From the NCBI GenBank assembly GCA_025353235.1, contig JANXQZ010000972.1, positions 1 to 6,529 on the forward strand: 6,529 bases of DNA. Reading direction: 5' to 3'. A program made the position numbers and the translations under genes. Source of the DNA: Bryobacterales bacterium. GTDB lineage: Bacteria > Acidobacteriota > Terriglobia > Bryobacterales > Bryobacteraceae. The notes beneath the pieces were generated by a model. That model was not told the origin of the DNA. It saw nothing but the letters and a program-made list of their open reading frames with translations, and did not search any database. Positions 1 to 6,529 of the stretch are shown here, piece by piece. Every line of letters begins with the position of its first letter. Position 1 is the stretch's first letter.

Positions 1-890
1 TGGCGTCGGCTGGGTTTCAGGGCAGCACCGATCACCACTTAGTCCGGATCGTAAACCAAAATTTCCTGTATCCGAACAGCGCCAACCCGCAATTCGGACC
101 CATCTATTTTCCGCAGCCCGACGTCAACTCTAACTACAACGCCCTGAACCTTGGCTTCACCCGATCGTTCGCGAACGGGTTGGGCCTGCAAGCCAAATAC
201 AGGTGGGCGAAGAGCATCGATCAGCTCTCAGGCGAGGGTCCTGGATCAAATACGAACCAGACCTACCCGCAGGACCTGAATACCGAGCGAGGTCCATCGG
301 ATTTCGATGTCACTCACTTTGCGCTGATCTCAGGACAATACGAACTTCCGTGGTACAAGAAGCAACAAGGCGTAGTCGGCAAGTTGCTGGGAGGCTTCTC
401 AATGGCTCCCATTTTGACCTACCACTCAGGTTTCCCATATACGGTAAAAATTGGCCAGTCCGTTAGCACTCCCGGCGGTCCGTCGCAAGGGCCGATCCGT
501 CCCACGCAGTACTACGGCAACGCGGTCTACGACAATTCGAACGACGCGTTTCTCAACGGCGCTAACTGGCCGGGTGGCGGATCGAAGTACTTCAATACAA
601 CCAGCACCGGAGTCCCGGGAGTTGGCCGGAATGCTTTTCGCGGTCCTCACTACTTCGGTACCGACGTGAGTTTTATCAAGCAGACTAAGCTGCCTGAGAC
701 TTGGCACCTGGGGGAAGCGGCCATGCTCGATATTCGCGCGAACCTGTACAACCTTTTTAACAACTTGAACCTGACTCCGTTCGGGTATTTTGATTCCGGC
801 CTGTTTGCCGATAGTGCTTTGTTCGGCCGCGCCACCCAGCCAGCTTTGGCCGGACGGGTCGTCGAGTTTCAGGCCAGGTTTAGCTTCTGA
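1..890 (+). CDS. Oar-like TonB-dependent outer-membrane receptor, C-terminal part (5' truncated)
   Basis: The reading frame whose first whole codon is at position 3 is open from the window edge to the TGA at 888-890, giving 295 residues of the end of a large barrel protein. Its first residues (GFQGSTDHHLVRI) fit the family's 'Y-V-G-S-x-G-x-x-L' strand. A segment with YNAL (about residues 45-48) followed by a long strand ending WAKS matches the YNAL...YTYSK segment near the end of the second receptor in this window. The last 80 residues carry the family's closing pattern: D-I-R-A-N-L-Y-N-L-F-N-N, then FGR, then a final strand ending in phenylalanine (FQARFSF), as expected for insertion by the BAM machinery. 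Family knowledge: such proteins import ligands across the outer membrane, usually with an N-terminal carboxypeptidase-like domain and plug, which lie outside the window. Substrate is unknown; the overlapping GH39 gene suggests a saccharide (inference). A start at TTG 180 is only an internal codon, since the frame continues upstream. Confidence 0.93.
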   Translation, partial: ASAGFQGSTDHHLVRIVNQNFLYPNSANPQFGPIYFPQPDVNSNYNALNLGFTRSFANGLGLQAKYRWAKSIDQLSGEGPGSNTNQTYPQDLNTERGPSDFDVTHFALISGQYELPWYKKQQGVVGKLLGGFSMAPILTYHSGFPYTVKIGQSVSTPGGPSQGPIRPTQYYGNAVYDNSNDAFLNGANWPGGGSKYFNTTSTGVPGVGRNAFRGPHYFGTDVSFIKQTKLPETWHLGEAAMLDIRANLYNLFNNLNLTPFGYFDSGLFADSALFGRATQPALAGRVVEFQARFSF

Positions 891-2365
891 TGCGTAGAGG
901 GTGCGCTTGGGCCGCCGTTGCCATTTTGTCCTGCGCTGCGGCCCAGGCGCCTCTAGTCGAAGATATCCATATTCGAGCGGACGCGCCTACTCATCCGTTC
1001 CCGCATTTTTGGGAACAGACCTTTGGATCGGGTCGGGCAATTCTTTCCCTCCGGGAAAGTTACCGGCAAGACCTGCGGGCGATGAAGCGCGCTACGGGCA
1101 TTCAGTACGTCCGCTTCCACGCGATCTTTCAGGATGAGGTCGGATTGTATGACGAAGACGCGCAGGGTCGCCCTGTGTACAACTTTTCTTACATAGACCA
1201 GCTCTATGACGGGCTGCTAGAGAACGGAGTGCGTCCGTTCGTGGAACTGAGTTTCATGCCTCGGAAACTCTCATCTACAGAGAAGGTTCACGCCTTCTGG
1301 TACAAGCAGCTTCCTAATCCGCCACGCGACTATGCAAAATGGGACGACCTGATTTTTCAGTTCACCACGCACTTGGTTCAGCGCTACGGGATCGCGGAGG
1401 TCTCACACTGGTGGTTCGAGGTATGGAACGAACCTAATATTGATTTCTGGACGGGCGAGCCGAAGCAATCCACCTACTTCACGCTGTACGATCATACGGC
1501 TCGTGCGGTCAAGAAAGCGAACTTAGGTTTGCGGGTAGGAGGTCCGTCGACTGCGCAGGCCGCCTGGGTCGATTCCATGATTGACCATTGCGTGCGCGGG
1601 GCGGTTCCGCTGGATTTCGTATCCACGCATGTTTATGCCAATGACACTGCGGAGGATGTGTTTGGGACCAAGGAGAAGATCGAAAGGTCCGAGATGGTGG
1701 CGCGGGCAGTCCGGCATGTTCATGATCAAGTCAAGCGATCCCAGCGGCCTGAGCTACCTATATTCTGGAGCGAATACAACGCCACTTACGCGAACGAGGT
1801 TGCGGTGACCGACTCCGCGTTCATGGGCCCGTGGCTCGCCAACAATATTCGACAATGCGATGGGTTGACCGACATGATGTCGTACTGGTCATTTTCGGAT
1901 GTATTCGAGGAGCAAGGCGTAGTGAAGACTCCTTTTTACGGCGGCTATGGGCTAATCGCGGAAGGAGGTGTTCCGAAGGCGGCTTTCAACGCGTTCGCCA
2001 TGCTGCATCGGTTGGGCGAGCGCCGGATGGAGACTGGTTCGGAAAACGTGTTAGCAACCAAGCGCGCGGATGGAACGATCGTGCTCGCGCTGTGGAACTA
2101 CGCCCCGCCGGGCAAGGATGGCCCTGCACGACAATTCCGCTTGCTGATTGACGGGTGGCCGAATGCACGGTTCAGCGTGGAGCAGGTTGATCCTACGCAT
2201 GGGTCTGCCTTGGGAGTCTGGGAGGCCATGGGTCGACCAGCATTTCCAACGCGGGAACAATACAAGAGGCTGCGCGAGGAAGGGGTGCGAACGCTCCATA
2301 CGAGCGGGGGTACCGGCTCCCTGCCAGCCTACGGGCTTGCTCTAGTCGAAGCATCTGCTCGATAG
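890..2365 (+). CDS. Exported GH39 family glycoside hydrolase, probable beta-xylosidase
   Basis: A complete 491-residue protein, about the usual length for bacterial GH39 beta-xylosidases. Family knowledge: these are retaining enzymes with a (beta/alpha)8 barrel that release xylose from the non-reducing ends of xylo-oligosaccharides. Seen here: RFH at 75-77; the acid/base motif WNEPN with E181; H247 and Y249 in STHVYAND, in the position of the substrate-binding His/Tyr pair; the nucleophile motif WSEYN with E295; SYWSFSDVFEE at 331-341; and a PFYGGYGL loop at 348-355. The 114-residue spacing of the two glutamates and the following FEE motif fit GH39 well. A short beta-rich tail (about 385-490) follows the barrel. 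The N-terminus is a signal peptide (MRR, then a hydrophobic stretch to about residue 18). The cleavage type is unclear: AAA before Q19 suits signal peptidase I, while ILSC at 12-15 is a weak lipobox. The ATG overlaps the upstream receptor's stop as TGATG, so translation is probably coupled; no strong ribosome binding site is visible. Other GH39 specificities, such as arabinosidase, cannot be excluded. Confidence 0.93.
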   Translation: MRRGCAWAAVAILSCAAAQAPLVEDIHIRADAPTHPFPHFWEQTFGSGRAILSLRESYRQDLRAMKRATGIQYVRFHAIFQDEVGLYDEDAQGRPVYNFSYIDQLYDGLLENGVRPFVELSFMPRKLSSTEKVHAFWYKQLPNPPRDYAKWDDLIFQFTTHLVQRYGIAEVSHWWFEVWNEPNIDFWTGEPKQSTYFTLYDHTARAVKKANLGLRVGGPSTAQAAWVDSMIDHCVRGAVPLDFVSTHVYANDTAEDVFGTKEKIERSEMVARAVRHVHDQVKRSQRPELPIFWSEYNATYANEVAVTDSAFMGPWLANNIRQCDGLTDMMSYWSFSDVFEEQGVVKTPFYGGYGLIAEGGVPKAAFNAFAMLHRLGERRMETGSENVLATKRADGTIVLALWNYAPPGKDGPARQFRLLIDGWPNARFSVEQVDPTHGSALGVWEAMGRPAFPTREQYKRLREEGVRTLHTSGGTGSLPAYGLALVEASAR

Positions 2366-2382
2366 TACGGCTCTAAGATCCG

Positions 2383-3627
2383 CTACCAGAAGTATTTGGC
2401 AACTACTCTGGGAGAAGCCGGGGTGCCGGAGATCACCTTAAGGTGCAGCACTAATTGCAGGTTCTTCTTCTGCCACCCTGCGGGAGCACCTTGCAGCGCC
2501 TCCACCATCAGAGCGGGATTGGTGACCATATCTGCAGCCGCTTCAGTACCGTACTGCGTGATGCCGGCAACCTCCACCAGCATGGCCCCGGTATCCGGGT
2601 GAAAGACTCGGGAGACGAGCGCGTAGTCCTCGTCGGTGTGCCGGTCCGCTCGGAGGTTCGGTAAATTCCATGCAGTCGGCTTCCCATTGTCGGTGATTCC
2701 CATGGGCGGACGACTGATGTCGATGAAGAATCGCAATTCCTTGCTGATATTCTTCCAACGCGTATAAGAGTATCCGACCAGAATCGCAGGTCCCGTGCGC
2801 AGATCGTGAAACGAGACGTTGCTGCCCATCAGGACGTGATATGGTCGCTGAATGCGGGTCAGCATTGAGGAGAGGCGAGAAACCGCCATCAGGTCACCGC
2901 CGCCTACGAACTGATCGTTGAGCAGAGTCAGGTTCTCTGGTTGGGGCGGATGGTCGGCAACGGGATCGCTTCCACTGGCATACACGGGCACGAATGCAAC
3001 GCATAAGGATACCGGACTGGTTCCTGCCAGAACGGGTGCCCAGAACTGGTCAAGCACGGAGGCGGAGTGGGTTCGCTGCCAGGAAAACGCACCTAAGCTC
3101 ACCAAAATCGCCAGCAAGGTGACAGAAACGCGCCGCACGAGGAGGCCACGTACCGGCACTCGTTCAAGGGGTTTCAACAACTCGGGCGGAACCACAGGCG
3201 TGGCAGTCAGATGCCCATTCTGCTCGTCGGGGAAATCGATAAAACGGAAGTGGGGAACGTAGGCACCAGGAGGAAGATCGATCCGGATCTTGTCTCCGGC
3301 TCCCTCCGTGGTGTAGTAGAGTCCGAGACGCTTGCGCACCTCGCCTGCCTTCACTCGAACCGTGGCGTCGTCGCTTGGATCATAGGAAGCAGAGCGAGCA
3401 AAGACGTCAACCCCAATCGTGCGTTCCTTCAGGCTATCGCCACGCCCTTCTACGGCAGCTTCGACAACGTAGCTCAAAAAGTCTTGGCAGCGTTTGCTGG
3501 CGCGGAACTCGGGGCTGGCAAGGACAAGCTGCAATTCGAGTCGGACGGCATCGCCACTTGGGTGTGCCAACCCGTTCTTGCCTGCTTCGTGAGACAACCC
3601 TTTCGCTTGTCCCTCAGCCATGGTCAT
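2383..3627 (-). CDS. Membrane-anchored winged-helix-like regulator with periplasmic domain of unknown function
   Basis: A complete 414-residue protein in three parts. Residues about 28-128 form a DNA-binding-like domain: LASPEFRASKR, then LKERTIGVDVF, then DATVRVKAGEVRKRL (88-101), then a KIRIDLPPGAYVPHF strand pair (113-127). The last two resemble the recognition helix and wing of OmpR/ToxR-type domains, and the same module heads many proteins labelled adenylate cyclase, but no cyclase domain is present here. A single membrane segment lies at about 166-183, preceded by arginines (R160, R165, R166), so the N-terminus should be cytoplasmic. Residues 190-414 should be periplasmic: FWAPVLAG at 195-202, GPAILVGYSYTRW at 279-291, DYALVSRVF at 334-342, VAGITQYGTEAAA at 353-365 and a terminal VVAKYFW. 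I recognise this as a style common in Acidobacteriota but know no function for it. Topology resembles CadC/ToxR one-component regulators (inference). ATG at 3627 is the longest start; ATG at 3621 is equally possible, and neither has a good ribosome binding site at normal spacing. Target is unknown; the divergent receptor is the obvious candidate. Confidence 0.88.
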   Translation of the reverse strand: MTMAEGQAKGLSHEAGKNGLAHPSGDAVRLELQLVLASPEFRASKRCQDFLSYVVEAAVEGRGDSLKERTIGVDVFARSASYDPSDDATVRVKAGEVRKRLGLYYTTEGAGDKIRIDLPPGAYVPHFRFIDFPDEQNGHLTATPVVPPELLKPLERVPVRGLLVRRVSVTLLAILVSLGAFSWQRTHSASVLDQFWAPVLAGTSPVSLCVAFVPVYASGSDPVADHPPQPENLTLLNDQFVGGGDLMAVSRLSSMLTRIQRPYHVLMGSNVSFHDLRTGPAILVGYSYTRWKNISKELRFFIDISRPPMGITDNGKPTAWNLPNLRADRHTDEDYALVSRVFHPDTGAMLVEVAGITQYGTEAAADMVTNPALMVEALQGAPAGWQKKNLQLVLHLKVISGTPASPRVVAKYFW

Positions 3628-3640
3628 ACGGTAGCACGCG

Positions 3641-3669
3641 TTCGAGAGGTGTTGTAACCTCCTCTCGAA
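3641..3669. promoter_or_regulatory. 9-bp perfect inverted repeat upstream of the regulator gene
   Basis: TTCGAGAGG at 3641-3649 is repeated as its reverse complement CCTCTCGAA at 3661-3669, with an 11-base spacer. It ends 14 bases before the regulator's ATG on the minus strand and lies about 200 bases upstream of the second receptor. It could be an operator for a dimeric regulator, possibly autoregulation, or a hairpin in the regulator's mRNA leader. On the minus strand the 5' arm and loop contain AGGAGG (3663-3658), the only strong Shine-Dalgarno-like sequence near this gene, but it is 30 bases from the ATG. Neither arm is followed by a T-run, so it is not a typical intrinsic terminator. Confidence 0.5.
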
Positions 3670-3857
3670 AGCCGCCCGGCGCGCCGCAGTAACTCGTTTC
3701 CAAGTAGCTGAATCTGCTCACGTTCAGTGCGTACCGAACATGTTTCGATAAGCAGGACAACAGTTGTGAACTAGACAGATCGGAGGGGCAAGCGTAGCAT
3801 GGCGACAAGCACCTGGTAGGGTCACACAAAACTCCAGGTCTATCCGAAGACTTTGGC

Positions 3858-3863
3858 GGGAGA
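3858..3863 (+). promoter_or_regulatory. Ribosome binding site of the second receptor gene
   Basis: GGGAGA, within GGCGGGAGAAG, lies 7 bases before the ATG at 3871. This is a normal purine-rich Shine-Dalgarno site and supports that start. In-frame TAG at 3817-3819 limits any upstream extension, and a signal peptide begins directly at the chosen ATG. Confidence 0.7.
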
Positions 3864-3870
3864 AGACACT

Positions 3871-6529
3871 ATGAAATGTAGACACCGATCATTCCTACTC
3901 ACAATTTTGGGTTCGTTGTTGATCGCCTGCACCATGCTCACAACAGCTACTTGGGCGCAGCAGGTTACGGCGTCCATCACTGGCAAGGTTACTGACGCTA
4001 CGGGGGCGAGCGTTCCGGGCGCGAAGATCACAGCTTCTGATGTAGAACGCGGCACTCAGGTTGGCGGTACAACGAATTCAGAAGGCTATTACACTCTTTC
4101 AAACTTGGCCGTTGGCACCTATAATCTTAAATTCGAGAATCAGGGCTTTCAGACTGCGACACAGTCCAGCGTGGTCCTGCAGCTAAACCAAGTTGCCAGG
4201 TTGGACATCTCGCTGCAAGTGGGCAATATCGCCACTTCGGTGGAGGTGACTGCCGCCGCCCCGGTGCTTCAAACCGAGTCGACGTTGCTCGGCCAAGTCA
4301 TCGATGGCCACACAAACGTGACCTTGCCGCTTGCGACGCGGAACTATGTACAGTTGACCTTGCTTACAGCAGGCAGTGTCCATCCTGATCCGTCCAGCTT
4401 TACCAACGGTCAGACTACCGCCAGCAGTGGACGCCCGTACGTCAACGGGAACCGCGAACAAACGAACAACTTCATCCTGGACGGCATGGACAACAACCAG
4501 GTGTCGGACAATCTGGTCGGATACGCACCCAGCGTAGATGCCATCCAAGAGTTTAACGAAATCACCCAAAACGCTCCGGCTGAATTTGGAAACTTCATGG
4601 GCGCTATCGTGAGTACGCAAATCAAATCAGGAACGAATCATTTCCATGGGGACCTGTTCGAATTCTTCCGAAATGACGTGCTGAATGCGAATAGCTGGTC
4701 CAACAACTTCAATGGAGCGCCCAGATCTAAATTGCGCTGGAACGAATTTGGCGGGACGTTGGGTGGTCCGATCATCCGCGACAAATTATTCTTCTTCGTC
4801 GACTATCAAGGCCAGCGTTTCGATACGCCAACCAGCGTCGGCACTGCCAGCGTGTTGACCGCGCAAGAACGTACCGGTAATTTCTCGCAGCTCTTGCCTG
4901 GGATTCAGCTCTACAATCCGCTTTCACTCAACGCGAGTGGCCAACGCACTCCGTTTCCAGGCAATATCATTCCGGCCAGCTTGTTGGATCCAGTAGCGCA
5001 GAAGATTATAAACAATACGCAAGCCTATCCGCTTCCGACCGGTTCCGGACTGATCAACAATTTCTCGTTCGCCTCCCAGACGCACATCAACGGCGATCAG
5101 GGTGACGCGAAAATCGATTGGAACGCATCCTCCAAGGACCGGCTGTTTGGGCGCTACTCGCGTAGTCAGATCGACAATCCATCCACCAATAACGTGCCAC
5201 TCTTCTACAACTCGTTCGCCAACTACCCGGCTCACAACGGCGTTGTTGACTGGGTGCGCACCGTTTCGCCTACGATCGTCAACGAGGCTCGCTTTGGCGT
5301 CAACTATGTGCGGGTCAACAATGGCGCTGCCGCGAATGGACTCGCTAACTTCCCGTCCACCGTCGGGCTGCCCGGAGTTGTATCCAGCATTCTTCCGGCG
5401 ATGAGTTTTTCTGGCGGAAATGCCGGGGGCATCGGGAATTCAGACATCTATCAGCTCTTTGCCGACACCGTAATTCAGTATGAGGATACGGTGGCAATTA
5501 CCAAGGGCGCGCACCAGATGCATGCCGGGTTTCAGGGTTGGCGGCAGCGCATCAACACGTTCTATTCGGGCAACAACGGCCGGGCTGGTTCGTTTAATTT
5601 TGACGGGCGCTATACTGCTGGTCCGAATGCCCTGGCCACGTCTGGAGGCGGAAGCGGCATTGCCGAGGCGGATTTCCTGCTGGGCTTGCCCTCCTCTATC
5701 GGAGCCGGCGTAAACGGCGGAACTTGGGGCCAACGCGCCAACATTTTCTCCACTTTCTTCCAAGACGATTGGCGGATCACGCCAACTCTGACGGTCAACC
5801 TTGGCTTGCGGTGGGAACTGCACACACCCTGGGTTGAAGTGAAAGATCGGCAGACGAACTTTGGATTAATCTCTGGAGCTGTCGAAGTTGCTGGACAGAA
5901 CGGCAACAGCCGGGCGCTTTATAACCAGTACAACGGCATCACCAACTTCCAGCCGCGCATTGGAATTGCTTGGTCGCCAATGAAGGATACCGTCATTCGA
6001 GCCGCGTACACGCTCTCGTCGTACCTCGAGGGAACCGGCACAAACCTGCGCTTGACCATTAATCCGCCCTTCGCGCACGAGACAAACGCCAGCTACACTT
6101 CGCTCAGTCTGCCTGGTTCCACGCTCAGTCAGGGATTCACACCCTTCGCCGGCAGCGTGACCAACCCCTTCGCCGGTGCCACCCTCCGCGTATGGGATCC
6201 CAATATCCGGCCCGGAGTTTCAAATCAGTGGAACTTCACGCTCCAGCATCAATTCGCCCAGCAGACGACATTGCAGGTTGGATATGTAGGTCAGCGCACC
6301 ACGCATCTGATGGTGCCTATGCCTTATCTCCAGGAACAGCTTCTGCCGGGCGGTAAGGTGGCACCTAGCCCCTATCTCAGCGGAAATCCGACACTCCAGA
6401 ACGAAATCGGCCAGATTTCTGGAACTGCCTCTAACGGAAACCAGAGTTACAATGCGCTCCAGGCTGTGCTGCTGAAGCGTCTCGGCAATGGACTCGAATA
6501 CTCGGTCGCTTACACCTATTCGAAGTGCA
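3871..6529 (+). CDS. Oar-like TonB-dependent receptor with carboxypeptidase-regulatory-like domain (3' truncated)
   Basis: The frame is open from ATG 3871 to the window end: 886 whole codons without a stop. Residues 1-29 are a signal peptide (basic MKCRHR, hydrophobic core, TWA before Q30). A carboxypeptidase-regulatory-like beta-sandwich follows at about 34-118, with SITGKVTDATGASVPGAKI at 35-53, EGYYTL at 71-76 and VGTYNLKF at 81-88. The plug covers about 130-245: LPLATRNYVQL at 152-162, FILDGMDNN at 201-209, VDAIQEF at 221-227 and IKSGTNHFHG at 251-260. The barrel then begins, with WNEFGGTLGGPII at 290-302 and FFFVDYQGQ at 307-315, and repeated outward strands continue to the edge (for example FFQDDWRI, then NLGLRWEL). 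YNAL at 860-863 aligns with the same motif 251 residues before the end of the first receptor, predicting a total near 1,110 residues, with about 225 missing. Family role: TonB-linked outer-membrane uptake; the ligand is unknown. It lies divergent from the membrane-anchored regulator, which may control it. An LIAC lipobox at 17-20 makes the processing type uncertain. Confidence 0.95.
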   Translation, partial: MKCRHRSFLLTILGSLLIACTMLTTATWAQQVTASITGKVTDATGASVPGAKITASDVERGTQVGGTTNSEGYYTLSNLAVGTYNLKFENQGFQTATQSSVVLQLNQVARLDISLQVGNIATSVEVTAAAPVLQTESTLLGQVIDGHTNVTLPLATRNYVQLTLLTAGSVHPDPSSFTNGQTTASSGRPYVNGNREQTNNFILDGMDNNQVSDNLVGYAPSVDAIQEFNEITQNAPAEFGNFMGAIVSTQIKSGTNHFHGDLFEFFRNDVLNANSWSNNFNGAPRSKLRWNEFGGTLGGPIIRDKLFFFVDYQGQRFDTPTSVGTASVLTAQERTGNFSQLLPGIQLYNPLSLNASGQRTPFPGNIIPASLLDPVAQKIINNTQAYPLPTGSGLINNFSFASQTHINGDQGDAKIDWNASSKDRLFGRYSRSQIDNPSTNNVPLFYNSFANYPAHNGVVDWVRTVSPTIVNEARFGVNYVRVNNGAAANGLANFPSTVGLPGVVSSILPAMSFSGGNAGGIGNSDIYQLFADTVIQYEDTVAITKGAHQMHAGFQGWRQRINTFYSGNNGRAGSFNFDGRYTAGPNALATSGGGSGIAEADFLLGLPSSIGAGVNGGTWGQRANIFSTFFQDDWRITPTLTVNLGLRWELHTPWVEVKDRQTNFGLISGAVEVAGQNGNSRALYNQYNGITNFQPRIGIAWSPMKDTVIRAAYTLSSYLEGTGTNLRLTINPPFAHETNASYTSLSLPGSTLSQGFTPFAGSVTNPFAGATLRVWDPNIRPGVSNQWNFTLQHQFAQQTTLQVGYVGQRTTHLMVPMPYLQEQLLPGGKVAPSPYLSGNPTLQNEIGQISGTASNGNQSYNALQAVLLKRLGNGLEYSVAYTYSKC

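Larger units (their letters stand above)
3628..3870. other. Divergent intergenic region between regulator and second receptor
   Basis: This 243-base region separates the regulator (leftward) from the second receptor (rightward) and must hold the promoters of both, unless one is transcribed from elsewhere. Apart from the 9-bp inverted repeat near the regulator I see a 10-bp GC palindrome (CGGCGCGCCG, 3677-3686) and a weak 6-bp inverted repeat (ACCTGG 3811-3816 with CCAGGT 3834-3839). No convincing -35/-10 pair with standard spacing stands out on either strand, so I do not mark a promoter. No believable small gene is present. Confidence 0.7.

Noticed and set aside
180..182. TTG at 180 as the start of a separate 236-residue protein.
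   Set aside because: The same frame is open back to the window edge and encodes matching barrel strands, so it is an internal codon of a truncated receptor gene.
3614..3637. A tiny GTG-started frame (7 codons plus TGA) overlapping the regulator's ATG on the minus strand, as a possible leader peptide.
   Set aside because: The AGGAGG is 20 bases away from the GTG, too far for normal initiation. The overlap is easily due to chance.
3211..3657. A 148-codon plus-strand frame antisense to the regulator's N-terminus.
   Set aside because: It is a shadow of a clearly coding gene on the other strand, with no recognisable domain and low-complexity antisense composition.
3614..3829. A 71-codon minus-strand frame with several cysteines that fills the intergenic region upstream of the regulator.
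   Set aside because: It starts with TTG, has no ribosome binding site, runs through the inverted repeat and overlaps the regulator start. Nothing in it looks like a known small protein.
3811..3839. A 6-bp inverted repeat (ACCTGG with CCAGGT, 17-base spacer) just upstream of the second receptor.
   Set aside because: Arms this short with a free spacer length are expected by chance about once in a region of this size.
4183..4620. A 145-codon minus-strand frame opposite the plug region of the second receptor.
   Set aside because: The plus-strand frame has continuous family motifs throughout, so this is an antisense shadow.
6142..6176. An 11-bp direct repeat (CCCTTCGCCGG at 6142-6152 and 6166-6176) inside the second receptor.
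   Set aside because: It is in frame and encodes PFAG twice in a barrel loop. This is local protein repetition and not a DNA element.

Overview
The window looks like a piece of an Acidobacteriota chromosome, most likely a soil-type member of the Terriglobia. This rests on family content, not on any marker gene. There are two large outer-membrane receptors of the Oar-like type (carboxypeptidase-regulatory-like domain, TonB plug, barrel), a GH39 glycosidase, and a membrane-anchored regulator whose N-terminal domain and C-terminal sequence style are common in that phylum. Base composition looks moderately GC-rich by eye. Coding density is high, and I see no RNA gene, mobile element or CRISPR array.

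Layout: (1) 1-890 (+) is the C-terminal part of an Oar-like receptor that begins before the window. (2) 890-2365 (+) is a complete exported GH39 glycosidase, probably a beta-xylosidase, whose ATG overlaps the receptor stop codon by one base (TGATG). (3) 2383-3627 (-) is a complete 414-residue protein with a cytoplasmic winged-helix-like domain, one membrane segment and a periplasmic domain of unknown function. It converges on the GH39 gene with only 17 bp between them. (4) 3628-3870 is a divergent intergenic region with a 9-bp perfect inverted repeat close to the regulator start. (5) 3871-6529 (+) is a second Oar-like receptor, complete at its N-terminus and cut by the window end after 886 codons. 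By comparison with the first receptor it should run to roughly 1,110 residues.

Working model (inference): the first receptor and the GH39 enzyme form a co-translated pair for capturing and trimming a plant-type oligosaccharide such as a xylo-oligosaccharide. The membrane-anchored regulator may sense a periplasmic signal and control the divergent second receptor, itself, or both. The individual families are known. What merits a second look is the receptor-enzyme coupling, the tethered regulator with its orphan periplasmic domain, and the inverted repeat in its leader. I did not find evidence of a wholly new system.
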